A DNA stretch of 64,000 nt, from the NCBI RefSeq assembly GCF_000376805.1, contig NZ_AQXT01000002.1:1-64000 (forward strand). Direction: 5' to 3'. The notes under the pieces were generated by a model. It saw only the letters and a list, made by a program, of their open reading frames with translations. It was not told the DNA's origin and did no database searches. The DNA is from Henriciella marina DSM 19595. GTDB lineage: Bacteria > Pseudomonadota > Alphaproteobacteria > Caulobacterales > Hyphomonadaceae. Numbering within the stretch: position 1 is the stretch's first letter; the number at the start of each line of letters is the position of its first letter. Shown piece after piece: positions 49,017 through 57,969 of the stretch. A program made the position numbers and the translations under genes.

Positions 49017-50975
49017 ATGCATTCGAGATTCTTTTTCCCGGCGGCGGCCATGTCAGCCCTTGTCTTTGCCGCTTTGCCCGCAACTGCTCAGTCGCAAATG
49101 GAAGCCGACACGCCAGAACGGGTGACCGAAGGCAATCTTGTCATGGAAAATATCCCGGACATCCCGGCGAGCGTGAAAGAGAAGCTGCGCCAGTACCAGA
49201 ATGTGCGCACGCACGGGTTTTCCGACTGGACCGATGAAGGCGTTCTTATCTACACCCGCTTTGGCGAGGTGAGCCAGATCCATAGTGTACGCGAGCCGAT
49301 GGGCGCGCGCCGTCAGGTGACCTTTTATGACGAGCCGATTGGCGGCGCGCTGGTCAGCCCGGTTGGTGGCAGCTTTCTCTTCTCCAAGGATACGGGCGGG
49401 GATGAGTTCTATCAGGGCTACCGGTTCGACACTGAGAGCGGCGACGTCACTCAGTTCACGGATGCCGGCACGCGCAATGGTTCCTATGTCTGGGCAGATA
49501 GCGGCGACAGCGTCGTCTGGTCGAGATCACGTGACGGCGAGGCCGATTCCGATCTGATGATGGGCAATCCTGCCGAGCCCGGCAGCACCAGGATGATCTT
49601 TGAAGGCGAGGGCACGGGTGCGCTTTTCCCGATCGATATCTCAGACGACGGCACGCAGGTGACCGTCCAGCGCTACATCTCTATTCAGGACAGCGACATC
49701 TATACGCTCAACACCGAGACGAGCGAGCTGACGGAGATCCGGGCGGGCGAGGAAGTGGCCTATAATGGCCTCTATTTCCTCCCCGATGGCGGGCTGCTGA
49801 CGTCCACCGATGCCGGGTCGGAGTTCAAGAACCTTGTCCGCCTTGATCCGTCTTTGGACGAGACGACGATCTATACAGGTGACATCAACTGGGATGTTGA
49901 AAGCTATGACCTCTCGCCAGATGGAAGCACGGTGGTCTTTACGGTCAACGAAGGCGGGCTTGGCACGATCAAGCTTCTGGATATCGAAACCGGCGAGGTC
50001 ATGGACGGCCCGCAGCTGCCAACCGGGATCGCGTCGGGGGTCACCTTTGACGACACCGGCAGCCGTGTCGGCTTTACATTTGTCGGGGCAACCAGCCCGG
50101 CCGATGCCTGGTCGTTCGATGTCGACACGCTGGAGCTGACGCGCTGGACCGAAGCTGAAGTTGGCGGGCTCGACACCAGCGCGTTCATCGAGCCTGAGAT
50201 GTTCGACTATCCAAACGCTGACGGGATGGACATTCCGGCCTTCGTCTATCGCCCCGGCAGCGAAGGCCCGCACCCGGTCATCATCTCGATCCATGGCGGC
50301 CCGGAAAGCCAGTCGCGGCCATATTTCGCGTCGACCTATCAGTACTGGGTGAATGAACTTGGCGCTGCGGTCGTCGTGCCAAATGTTCGCGGGTCTGCCG
50401 GCTATGGCAAGACCTATGTCAGCCTCGACAATGGCCTTAACCGCAAGAAGCCGGTCGAAGATATCGGCGCGCTGCTTGACTGGATCGAGACCCAGGAGGA
50501 TCTCGATAGTGACCGCGTCCTGGTCTATGGCGGGTCCTATGGCGGCTATATGGTTCTGGCCTCCATGGTCGATTACAATGACCGGATCGCAGGCGGCATC
50601 GACATTGTCGGTATTTCTGACTTCGCGACCTTCCTTGAGAACACGAATGGCTATCGCCGTGATCTTCGCCGCGCCGAATATGGCGATGAGCGCGATCCGG
50701 AAATCGCCGCCTTCTTCGAGGAGATTTCGCCGCTGAACAATGCGAGCGCGATCACCAAGCCGCTCTTTATCATTCAGGGCGCAAACGATCCGCGCGTGCC
50801 CGCGTCAGAGGCTGAGCAGATCCTTGAAGCGGTGCGCAGCAATGGCGGTGAAGCGTGGTTCCTGCTGGCGATGGATGAGGGGCATGGCTTCCGCAAGAAA
50901 TCCAATCGCGACTTCCAGAGCGAGGCGCAGACACTGTTCATTCAAGATGTGCTTGAGCTGGACGCCGCTGAATAG
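49017..50975 (+). CDS. Secreted S9-family prolyl oligopeptidase-like peptidase
   Basis: A 652-residue protein with a signal peptide (MHSRFFFPAAAMSALVFAAL), so it is periplasmic or exported. An N-terminal beta-propeller (YDLSPDGSTVVFTVNEGG) precedes the C-terminal alpha/beta hydrolase domain. Catalytic Ser is in VYGGSYGGYMVLASM, Asp in FIIQGANDPRVPASEA and His in AMDEGHGFRKKSN. This is an acylaminoacyl- or dipeptidyl-peptidase-like S9C layout that degrades peptides. AGGAGACCC precedes the ATG. A strong terminator follows the stop. Confidence 0.93.
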   Translation: MHSRFFFPAAAMSALVFAALPATAQSQMEADTPERVTEGNLVMENIPDIPASVKEKLRQYQNVRTHGFSDWTDEGVLIYTRFGEVSQIHSVREPMGARRQVTFYDEPIGGALVSPVGGSFLFSKDTGGDEFYQGYRFDTESGDVTQFTDAGTRNGSYVWADSGDSVVWSRSRDGEADSDLMMGNPAEPGSTRMIFEGEGTGALFPIDISDDGTQVTVQRYISIQDSDIYTLNTETSELTEIRAGEEVAYNGLYFLPDGGLLTSTDAGSEFKNLVRLDPSLDETTIYTGDINWDVESYDLSPDGSTVVFTVNEGGLGTIKLLDIETGEVMDGPQLPTGIASGVTFDDTGSRVGFTFVGATSPADAWSFDVDTLELTRWTEAEVGGLDTSAFIEPEMFDYPNADGMDIPAFVYRPGSEGPHPVIISIHGGPESQSRPYFASTYQYWVNELGAAVVVPNVRGSAGYGKTYVSLDNGLNRKKPVEDIGALLDWIETQEDLDSDRVLVYGGSYGGYMVLASMVDYNDRIAGGIDIVGISDFATFLENTNGYRRDLRRAEYGDERDPEIAAFFEEISPLNNASAITKPLFIIQGANDPRVPASEAEQILEAVRSNGGEAWFLLAMDEGHGFRKKSNRDFQSEAQTLFIQDVLELDAAE

Positions 50976-51003
50976 GGCGGTCTGAACAAGGTTCACAGTC
51001 ATG

Positions 51004-51034
51004 AAGGCGGCCCGACAGACGGGCCGCCTTTTTT
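51004..51034 (+). terminator. Intrinsic terminator of the S9 peptidase gene
   Basis: AAGGCGGCCC (51004-51013) pairs with GGGCCGCCTT (51021-51030) around a 7-nt loop, followed by T residues. It lies 28 nt after the stop codon. Confidence 0.92.
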
Positions 51035-51090
51035 GCCTCGTGCCTTTAGAAGCGCGAGACAGCTTCCGGGCTTTGTTTTTCAAAGTGCTC

Positions 51091-51123
51091 TTGACGATGC
51101 GAAATGACTTTGCGATACAAAGT
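51091..51123 (+). promoter_or_regulatory. Promoter with palindromic operator before the DUF2141 gene
   Basis: TTGACG (51091-51096) and GATACA (51114-51119) are 17 bp apart, a good sigma-70-like promoter. A perfect 6-bp inverted repeat ACTTTG-CGATA-CAAAGT (51107-51123) covers the -10 element. A dimeric repressor bound there would block the polymerase. No regulator gene is adjacent. Confidence 0.6.
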
Positions 51124-51147
51124 ACATTGCAGAGAAAGGAAACTGTC

Positions 51148-51570
51148 ATGTTCAAGCAAATCATCACCACCAGCCTTATTGCCGGGGCACTTGCCCTTCC
51201 GGCTTTTGCCGCCCCACTCACGGTTACGCTGGAAGGCGTCGAGGACCGCGGCGCACCGCTCTATGTCGGCGTTCAGACCGAAGAGCAGTTCATGCAAGAG
51301 GACGGAATTGCCGGCGAGAAGCTGGAAAGCCCTGAGCCCGGTACGATCACCGTCACCTTCGACCTGCCTGAGGGCGCCTATTCGGTCTCCGTCTGGCACG
51401 ACCTCAATAAGAATGGCGAGTTCGACATGCTGGAAAACCAGATGCCGAATGAGGGGTGGGCGATGAGCAATCAGGCCGCCCTGCGCGGTATGCCCACCTT
51501 CGATGTCGTGAAGGTTGATGTCGGGGCCGAAGGCGCTTCGATCACGGAAACGGTTATATATCCCGACTAG
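51148..51570 (+). CDS. DUF2141 family secreted protein
   Basis: The start is the ATG at 51148 (140 residues, MFKQIITTSLIAGALALPAF), with AGAAAGGAAA upstream and a signal peptide cleaved near FAAPL. The mature domain has the DUF2141 pattern: LTVTLEGVEDRGAPLYVGVQ, LPEGAYSVSVWHDLNKNGEF, MPNEGWAMSNQA. This is a beta-sandwich of unknown function found in many Gram-negative envelopes. It has its own promoter with a palindromic operator. The radical SAM gene follows 94 nt downstream. Confidence 0.9.
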   Translation: MFKQIITTSLIAGALALPAFAAPLTVTLEGVEDRGAPLYVGVQTEEQFMQEDGIAGEKLESPEPGTITVTFDLPEGAYSVSVWHDLNKNGEFDMLENQMPNEGWAMSNQAALRGMPTFDVVKVDVGAEGASITETVIYPD

Positions 51571-51664
51571 GATCTGCCCTTCCTCACACATTAGCGTGAC
51601 CGGTCTCGTCGAGGCCGGTCATTTGCGCTAGCGCTTGCGCAAGACAAGTAAGCGGAAATCCTGA

Positions 51665-52711
51665 ATGCAATCCATCTACTGGGTCCTGACATGGGCGTGC
51701 CATCGCAAGTGCAAGCATTGTTATGATGACCGTTTTCGCCCCTATGTTCGCGATGCGCTGAAAGCAGTTGTCGGCGAAGGACAGGCGGCGCACGAGACGA
51801 TTATCGCCAACCTGCCAGACGATATGAGCTGGCATGACCCGGCCACCGGAACACACCAGCGCACCATCCTGATACTCGCCGGTGGTGAGCTGTTGATCGA
51901 CGGGGTTCGCGAGGAGCTGTTCTATCCTGCGCTTCGCGCCATCCGCGCCCGCTGGGGCGACAAGGCGCCCAGGATTTCCATGCAGATGACCGGCGACGTG
52001 CTTACGCCGCAGATCCTTGATGAGTGCCTCTCTCTTGGTGTCGAGGGCATCGCGATTGCCTCCATCGACGACTACCATGTCGGCATGAAGGGCGAGAAGA
52101 AATTCCGCTTCATGGAAGATATCCGTGCGCTGATGGCCTCTCGCGGGGTTTCTGAGATCTCTCTTGGCGGCGCCAAATCAAAAAAGCTGAACATGCCTGA
52201 GCAGCCAGAGACGCAGCCCGATGGCCCGACTTTCCTGTTCTTTGGGGCGCAGGAAGACCTCTGGATCGGGGAGTTATGGCCGCGCGGGCGGGCCTGGACG
52301 AACGGGCTGTCGAATGCAGGCTATGAGACAAACTTTTGCGCACGCTGGTCGGGCGGGAAGAACTTCCTGCATCTGGGCCAAGCCGGATCGGAAATCGCGA
52401 TCGAGCCAGATGGGTCAGTCTATCCCTGCTGCCTGAAGACCAAAGCGCCGCTCGGCAAGCTGACCGAGGAAAAGCTGGCGGATATTCTGGAAAGCGTCGG
52501 CGCGCTGCCGGAAATCCAGGCGATCAATCGCGGTGATCCAGAAGCGATGATGGAAAGCCCTGAGGCGTTTCGGGCGATCTCAAGCGCTGTGGACGGTGCC
52601 GGCCGGACGGTCGAGAATATGTGTATCGGCTGCGACCATTATTTCGAACGCACACTTTCGCCAAAGCTCAAAGCGCTGCGCGAGGCGCGGCTGGCTGCGC
52701 TGGCAAGCTGA
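51665..52711 (+). CDS. Radical SAM protein, orphan, substrate unknown
   Basis: A 348-residue radical SAM protein. The iron-sulfur cluster motif is CHRKCKHC (C12-x3-C16-x2-C19), very close to the N-terminus. Later come LILAGGELLIDG (SAM-site glycine segment) and SMQMTGDVLTPQILDE. The C-terminal third carries extra Cys in NFCARW, VYPCCLKTKAPLG and NMCIGCDHYF, as in SPASM-type domains that bind further clusters. Such proteins often modify peptides or small molecules. No precursor peptide gene is evident nearby. The ribosome site before the ATG is weak. The next gene, a 2OG-Fe(II) oxygenase, is convergent. Confidence 0.85.
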   Translation: MQSIYWVLTWACHRKCKHCYDDRFRPYVRDALKAVVGEGQAAHETIIANLPDDMSWHDPATGTHQRTILILAGGELLIDGVREELFYPALRAIRARWGDKAPRISMQMTGDVLTPQILDECLSLGVEGIAIASIDDYHVGMKGEKKFRFMEDIRALMASRGVSEISLGGAKSKKLNMPEQPETQPDGPTFLFFGAQEDLWIGELWPRGRAWTNGLSNAGYETNFCARWSGGKNFLHLGQAGSEIAIEPDGSVYPCCLKTKAPLGKLTEEKLADILESVGALPEIQAINRGDPEAMMESPEAFRAISSAVDGAGRTVENMCIGCDHYFERTLSPKLKALREARLAALAS

Positions 52712-52754
52712 CTTCACAACGCGCTCATCCTGAGGCTGTAATGCATGTTCGAGC

Positions 52755-53408
52755 CTAGCTCAGCGGGTCAATGCGGTCGACGCCCGACTGGTTGACGCGC
52801 CACCAGCCTGCAAGGCCATAGCGGGTCTCATGGGTCACTTCGACTTCATGCGGGATGGCCTCGGACAGCATGAACATGACCCCGCCCGGTTCCGGAATGA
52901 TGCGGGCGGCAGGCAGGTCATCTGGTCCAGCCCCTTCGCCCCAGACCGCCAGCGCGCCGCCGCGCGTCTCGTCCCAGTCCTCATTAAGATAGGCGACAAG
53001 CGACACCACCCGGTTTCGCGCACCGGCAAAGCTGTCGAGATGGCGATCATAGAACCCGCCCGGCGGATAGACCGCGAAACAGACCTCCATCTCGAACAGG
53101 CCGAGCATAAGTTCGCGGTTGAGACCATGGCGGAGGGTTTCGGTCCAGGCCTGAAAGTCCTGTTGAGGCGAAGTGGTGCCATCAAACCATGTGATACGCG
53201 TCCGCCGGATCTTCTTGTCCACCTGATAGGCCGTTTCCCGGCCAACGCCTGCCGCAGCAAGCGCGGCATCGGCGTCGCGTGCAACGAGCTCTTCGCGAAG
53301 CGCCTGCGTCAGCTGATCGGGCAAAAGGCCCGGCTGCCAGCTCCAGCCTTTGGCGGCGAGATCGTCGGCAATAGCGCCAAGCCGGTTATGACCGGGCGCA
53401 AGACACAA
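52755..53408 (-). CDS. 2OG-Fe(II) oxygenase family protein
   Basis: A 217-residue protein with a P4Hc-type fold. The iron-binding HxD is in FYDRHLDSFAGARNRVVSLV and the distal His in MLSEAIPHEVEVTHETRYGL, with the 2-oxoglutarate Arg in RYGLAGWWR. It probably hydroxylates a protein or small molecule; PKHD-type ribosomal or translation-factor hydroxylases are candidates. The frame begins at TTG (53408), only 5 nt from the CPBP gene stop. An alternative CTG at 53420 has AAGGA before it, so the exact N-terminus is uncertain. Confidence 0.82.
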   Translation of the reverse strand: MCLAPGHNRLGAIADDLAAKGWSWQPGLLPDQLTQALREELVARDADAALAAAGVGRETAYQVDKKIRRTRITWFDGTTSPQQDFQAWTETLRHGLNRELMLGLFEMEVCFAVYPPGGFYDRHLDSFAGARNRVVSLVAYLNEDWDETRGGALAVWGEGAGPDDLPAARIIPEPGGVMFMLSEAIPHEVEVTHETRYGLAGWWRVNQSGVDRIDPLS

Positions 53409-53413
53409 TGTGT

Positions 53414-54163
53414 TCAGCTTGGTATTTCCTTGTCAGGCGACAGCCATCCAAGTGACCAGGGCAGGAGGACAAGCCCGCGAAGATCGAGGAGTGCATGTAG
53501 CGCAATCACCAGCCAGAGCGCGCCGGTCGCGGCATATATCACCATGAAGATGGCGCCGATAAGGCCGGATGACAGAACGCCCGGAATGCCCTGATAGGCG
53601 TGGGCGACCGCGAAAAGGATCGTGGCGCCAGCAAGCGCGAGGAGGATGCTGCCTGACACCTGGTAGAGGGCGATAAACAGCATGGCGCGGAAGAAAATCT
53701 CCTCGACCAGACCGGCGTTCACCGACAAGAGCGCTGTCCATCGGGCCTCGCGCCAGTTGCGGGCGAGAAGCGCGCCAACGCCTTCTTTCGGAATGGCATC
53801 CGATTTCATGGAAAAGCCCGCCACAGCGCCCAGGACAAGTCCGATGACCAGGAAGAGGGTGAGGCCCCAGCCAGCGATCGCCAGCCAGTTGCCTGAAAGG
53901 CTCATGGCGTCGCCAAGCTGGGCGACATCGCTGGCGAGGCCATCTGGCAAGCGCCAGAACGCCTCCATCGCATCTAGCAGCCAGAGACCGATGAGACCGG
54001 TCACGCCGTAGCGAAAGAAGGAATCGGCCGTCCAGTTCGCGAAGGACTTGCGGCGCAGATGGCTCTCTTCCAGCGCTTCGAAAGCCGGAAAGGTGCGCCG
54101 GTCTCTCCAAATCTGGTGCACGATCAGCGCGCATGCCGCGATCAGGATAAACCAGGCTGTCAT
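53414..54163 (-). CDS. CPBP-family intramembrane metalloprotease
   Basis: A 249-residue membrane protein with about seven helices. The CPBP/Abi motifs are visible: motif 1 LVEEIFFRAMLFIALY (EExxFR), motif 2 AVAHAYQGIPG with His, and motif 3 IALHALLDL with His near the C-terminus. These residues form the intramembrane active site of the CaaX-protease/bacteriocin-processing family. The substrate is unknown. It lies downstream of carA by 18 nt on the same strand and just upstream of the 2OG oxygenase gene. Confidence 0.88.
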   Translation of the reverse strand: MTAWFILIAACALIVHQIWRDRRTFPAFEALEESHLRRKSFANWTADSFFRYGVTGLIGLWLLDAMEAFWRLPDGLASDVAQLGDAMSLSGNWLAIAGWGLTLFLVIGLVLGAVAGFSMKSDAIPKEGVGALLARNWREARWTALLSVNAGLVEEIFFRAMLFIALYQVSGSILLALAGATILFAVAHAYQGIPGVLSSGLIGAIFMVIYAATGALWLVIALHALLDLRGLVLLPWSLGWLSPDKEIPS

Positions 54164-54181
54164 CTGAACTCGCCGGGCAGA

Positions 54182-55357
54182 CTAGCCGCGCGCGTGGCGC
54201 ATGAAGCCTGCAAACCGGTCAAACAGATAGAAGCTGTCCTGCGGGCCGGGGCTCGCCTCCGGGTGGTGCTGGACCGAGATGATCGGTTTGCCCTTCACGC
54301 GAAGGCCGGAATTGGTGCCGTCGAAGAGCGACTTGTGGCTTTCCTCGACGCCGTCGGGCAGCGTTGCCGTGTCGACCGTGAAGCCATGGTTCATCGAGAC
54401 GATCTCGACCTTGCCGGTTTCGAAATCCTGCACCGGGTGGTTCGCGCCGTGATGGCCTTGCGGCATCTTTTTGGTCTGCGCCCCAAGCGCAAGCGCTAGA
54501 AGCTGGTGGCCAAGACAGATGCCGAGCAGCGGCGTGCCACTCATGATGAGCTTGCCGATCGTGTCGCCGCAGCGCTTGATCGTTGCGGCCGGGTCGCCGG
54601 GCCCGTTGGAGAGGACCACGCCGTCGGGCGCGAGCTTCATGATCTCTTCATAAGGCGTGTCACCGCGCACGATGGTGGCGCGCGCACCGACCTGAGCCAG
54701 ATTGCGCAGGATGTTCTTTTTCACGCCATAGTCGAGCACGACGACGTGAAAGTCGGTCTCGTCATTATTGGCAAAGCCCGTGACGAGGTCCCAGAGGCGT
54801 TCTGAATTGTCATAGGCCGCATCGCCGACAACGTTCAGCGCAAGATCAGCTGATTCCAGGCCTTCCCAGGCGCGGGCCGCTTCGATCAGGGCGGCGACAT
54901 CGATCTTGCCATCCGGGGCGTAGGCGACGGCGCATTTCGGCATGCCAGTCTCGCGGATGATGCGGGTCAGCGCGCGGGTGTCGACATTCGAGACCGCAGT
55001 GATGTTTTTCCTGGCGAGCCAGGCATCGAAATGGTCGTGCGAGCGCCAGTTTGACGGCGGCGAAATTGGTTCACGAAAGACCGCGCCCGTGGCGGCGCGC
55101 TCAGCTTCCGCGCTGGATTCTTCATGGTCCTGCGGGTTGGCACCGACATTACCGATATGCGGAAATGTGAAGAGCACAACCTGTGCGGCATAGGACGGAT
55201 CAGTCAGGATTTCCTGATAGCCCGTAATCGATGTGTTGAAGCAAAGTTCGCCAACCGCAATGCCAACGGCGCCGGAACCGTGCCCAAGGAAAACCGTTCC
55301 GTCGGCGAGCGCGATCGCGCCCGTCGCTGGTGAATCTGGTTGATTTCCGGTAGTCAT
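54182..55357 (-). CDS. carA: Carbamoyl-phosphate synthase small (glutaminase) subunit
   Basis: The start is set at the ATG at 55357 (391 residues, [20 protein letters not shown]), with AGGAG 8 nt upstream. The N-terminal domain has [20 protein letters not shown]. The class I glutamine amidotransferase domain carries the catalytic Cys in [16 protein letters not shown] and the Glu/His pair in [14 protein letters not shown]. It supplies ammonia to CarB, whose gene is about 13 kb away at 38106. It is the first gene of a group with the CPBP protease and the oxygenase, and is divergent from yqeY. Confidence 0.96.
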   Translation of the reverse strand: MTTGNQPDSPATGAIALADGTVFLGHGSGAVGIAVGELCFNTSITGYQEILTDPSYAAQVVLFTFPHIGNVGANPQDHEESSAEAERAATGAVFREPISPPSNWRSHDHFDAWLARKNITAVSNVDTRALTRIIRETGMPKCAVAYAPDGKIDVAALIEAARAWEGLESADLALNVVGDAAYDNSERLWDLVTGFANNDETDFHVVVLDYGVKKNILRNLAQVGARATIVRGDTPYEEIMKLAPDGVVLSNGPGDPAATIKRCGDTIGKLIMSGTPLLGICLGHQLLALALGAQTKKMPQGHHGANHPVQDFETGKVEIVSMNHGFTVDTATLPDGVEESHKSLFDGTNSGLRVKGKPIISVQHHPEASPGPQDSFYLFDRFAGFMRHARG

Positions 55358-55471
55358 GCGCGTATCTCCTCGCGTCCTGTCAGACGCCATTAGGATTTCG
55401 GTCACTATACGACCTCATCCTTGCTGGCGTGAGATAGGCGTGCAGCGACCTGAGCGTCAAGCGTAAGGTCC

Positions 55472-55978
55472 ATGTATAAAAGAGCAGGTATGGGACAGAC
55501 AGACGTTTCTCCAGCTACCACGATCCGCGACCGTGTCTTAGTCGCACTTCAGACAGCCGAGTCGGACGACGCCGAAGGTATCCGTGCCCGTACGCTCCGT
55601 CTGGTGAAGTGCGCCATGCGGGACCGCGATGTGACGGCACGTGGCCAGGGCAATTGCGCCGGCTGCGAAGACACCGAAGTGCGCAAGCTCCTCGAGGTCA
55701 TGGTTGCGCAGCGCGAGGTTTCCGCCCGCGAGTATGATGAGAGCGGCCGCATCGCAGACGCAGAGCGTGAACGTGAGGAAATGGAAATCCTCCAATCCTT
55801 CCTGCCCCAGCCCTTGGCAGGCGACGCGCTTGAAACGGCCGTCGACAATGTCGTCAGCGACCTCGAGGCCACCAAACTCAAGGACATGGGGCGCTGCATG
55901 GCAGAATTGCAGAACCGCTATCCCGGCCGCATCGAAACCGGCCCCGCAGGCAAGGCCGTCCGCCGCGCCTTGCGCTAG
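55472..55978 (+). CDS. yqeY: GatB/YqeY domain protein
   Basis: A 168-residue protein. The YqeY layout is visible: RARTLRLVKCAMRDRD, LEVMVAQREVSAREYDESGR and ERREEMEIL-like helices, then FLPQPLAGDALETAVDN and the C-terminal KLKDMGRCMAELQNRYPGRI. The fold matches the tRNA-binding tail of GatB, and the role of free YqeY is unclear. It precedes dnaG and rpoD, as in many alphaproteobacteria. The start is uncertain between the ATGs at 55472 and 55490. Confidence 0.92.
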   Translation: MYKRAGMGQTDVSPATTIRDRVLVALQTAESDDAEGIRARTLRLVKCAMRDRDVTARGQGNCAGCEDTEVRKLLEVMVAQREVSAREYDESGRIADAEREREEMEILQSFLPQPLAGDALETAVDNVVSDLEATKLKDMGRCMAELQNRYPGRIETGPAGKAVRRALR

Positions 55979-56091
55979 AGGCGCGACCGCTCACTTTCCG
56001 GCAAGAGATTTCCACAGGCTGTGATTCGCTTGTGCATCGCCGCACTCGTCGCTGGCGCGCCTATGGGTAAACGCGCTATACTCGGTGGCTT

Positions 56092-57909
56092 ATGTCAGCT
56101 TCAATTCGCATACCAGATGGCTTCGTTGAGGAGTTGAAGGCCCGTGTCCGGCCGTCGGATGTGATCGGGCGCAAGGTGAAGCTGAAAAAGCAGGGCAAGG
56201 AATGGGTGGGGCTCTCGCCCTTCACCAATGAGAAAAGCCCTAGCTTCTACGTCAACGACCAGAAGCGCATCTTCAAGGATTTCTCATCCGGCATTGGCGG
56301 CGACGTCATTTCCTTCATCATGGAGACAGAGCGTCTCTCCTTCATGGAGGCGGTCGAGAAGCTTGCCGATGAGGCGGGCATGGAACTGCCCAAGGCGACC
56401 CCGCAGGATGAAGAGACCTATGACAGGCGCAAGCGCCTCTATGCCTGCTGCGAGGCGGCCTGCAAATTCTTCGAAGACCGGCTGCGTGCCAGCGAAGGTT
56501 CAGAAGCGCGCCAGTATCTTGAGGGGCGCGGCCTTGGCGCCGCGGCCTGGGCGCGCCATCGGCTCGGCTTTGCCCCTGATGACTGGCGCCGGACCATCGA
56601 TCACCTGAAAGCCGAAAGCTTCGGCATGCAGGAAATCATTGATGCAGGCCTTGCCGTCGTCAAAGAGGGCGGCGGTGACCCATATGACCGGTTTCGCGGG
56701 CGTGTGATCTTTCCGATCACCGATGTGCGCGGGCAGGTCATCGCCTTTGGGGGCAGGGGGCTGCAGCCGGACGCCAAACCGAAATACCTCAATTCCAATG
56801 ATACAGAGCTCTTCCACAAGGGCCGCGTCCTCTATCGCTACAAGGATGCCCGTGAGGCGTTCGGCAGCACGGATGAAGGCGGGCTGATCGTCACCGAAGG
56901 CTATATGGATGCCATCGCGCTGGCTGAGGCCGGGATCGGCCATGCGGTCGCTCCGCTGGGAACGGCGCTGACTGAAGACCAGCTCAGCCTCCTCTGGCGC
57001 GCCGGGCCAGAGCCTGTGCTCTGCTTTGATGGCGACGCCGCGGGGATCCGGGCAGCCTATCGCTCGATTGAGCGCGCGCTGCCGCACCTTCAGCCAGAGC
57101 GGTCGCTTTTCTTCTGTCTTCTATCCGGCGGCATGGACCCCGACGATCTTATCCGGCAATCCGGCCCTCAGGCGATGAAGCAGGCGCTCGAGAATGCCGT
57201 GCCGCTGATCGAGGTGTTGTGGCAGCGCGAGCGCGATGCTGAAGCGCTCGATACGCCTGAACGCCAGGCAGGTCTCGAGGCGCGCCTGATGCAGGCCGCC
57301 GCCTCGATACAGCATGCCGGGGTGCGCACCGCCTATGAGCGAGAGCTGAAATCGCGCCGCAATGATTATCTCTGGCAGATGCGCAAACGCTCGCGCGGGC
57401 CATCGGGCCAGTCCAAAGAACCGGTCAAAGGCGCCCATCAGACCAGTACGCCGGCCAAGACGCGCGGCCTTGGCCTCCTTGTGCGTGCGGTTGATTCACC
57501 CCATCTGATCGATGTCGGGTTTGAGACCCTGTCGATGGCGGTTTTCCTCGATGAGGATGTCGCAACACTCCGTGACGTGATCATTTCCTGGCCTGACGCA
57601 GGCACAGGTGTTGACCGCAGCGCTATCGCGACCCATTTACATGAGCTAGGAAATATGCGCGCTGCTGACTTGCTCAACTCTTACCCCGCAACTGCTGTAA
57701 TTGCTCCGGATGGAGCAGAGGAACGGGAATGGCTTATCGCCCTGGAGCAATACGTAGCCCGCGACGATAACAGCGCTCATGCTGAGGGCGCCAGGGACGA
57801 GGTGACAGCGTCACCTGAGAACTGGCGGCGCCGTCGGCATGAGGTTGCAGAACGTGAGGCACGGGTGGCGCGTCTCAACGAGGCGGCGGAGCAGATCGAT
57901 CAGGACTGA
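56092..57909 (+). CDS. dnaG: DNA primase lacking the usual zinc ligands
   Basis: A 605-residue DnaG. The N-terminal domain has VKLKKQGKEWVGLSPFTNEK and FKDFSSGIGGDVISFIMETE. The zinc-binding CxxH...CxxC of other primases is absent: S42, T45, D63 and S66 stand at the ligand positions. Loss of the zinc ribbon is known for several alphaproteobacterial primases. The Toprim catalytic part is normal (IVTEGYMDAIALAEAG, CFDGDAAGIRAAYRS). The C-terminal helicase-binding region is divergent. It makes RNA primers for replication. It sits between yqeY and rpoD. Confidence 0.96.
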   Translation: MSASIRIPDGFVEELKARVRPSDVIGRKVKLKKQGKEWVGLSPFTNEKSPSFYVNDQKRIFKDFSSGIGGDVISFIMETERLSFMEAVEKLADEAGMELPKATPQDEETYDRRKRLYACCEAACKFFEDRLRASEGSEARQYLEGRGLGAAAWARHRLGFAPDDWRRTIDHLKAESFGMQEIIDAGLAVVKEGGGDPYDRFRGRVIFPITDVRGQVIAFGGRGLQPDAKPKYLNSNDTELFHKGRVLYRYKDAREAFGSTDEGGLIVTEGYMDAIALAEAGIGHAVAPLGTALTEDQLSLLWRAGPEPVLCFDGDAAGIRAAYRSIERALPHLQPERSLFFCLLSGGMDPDDLIRQSGPQAMKQALENAVPLIEVLWQRERDAEALDTPERQAGLEARLMQAAASIQHAGVRTAYERELKSRRNDYLWQMRKRSRGPSGQSKEPVKGAHQTSTPAKTRGLGLLVRAVDSPHLIDVGFETLSMAVFLDEDVATLRDVIISWPDAGTGVDRSAIATHLHELGNMRAADLLNSYPATAVIAPDGAEEREWLIALEQYVARDDNSAHAEGARDEVTASPENWRRRRHEVAEREARVARLNEAAEQIDQD

Positions 57910-57969
57910 TCGGTCGTAGAAACAGATTGAATGTCGTTGCTGTGAAACGGCGACAGGCGGGAGAGTTAG

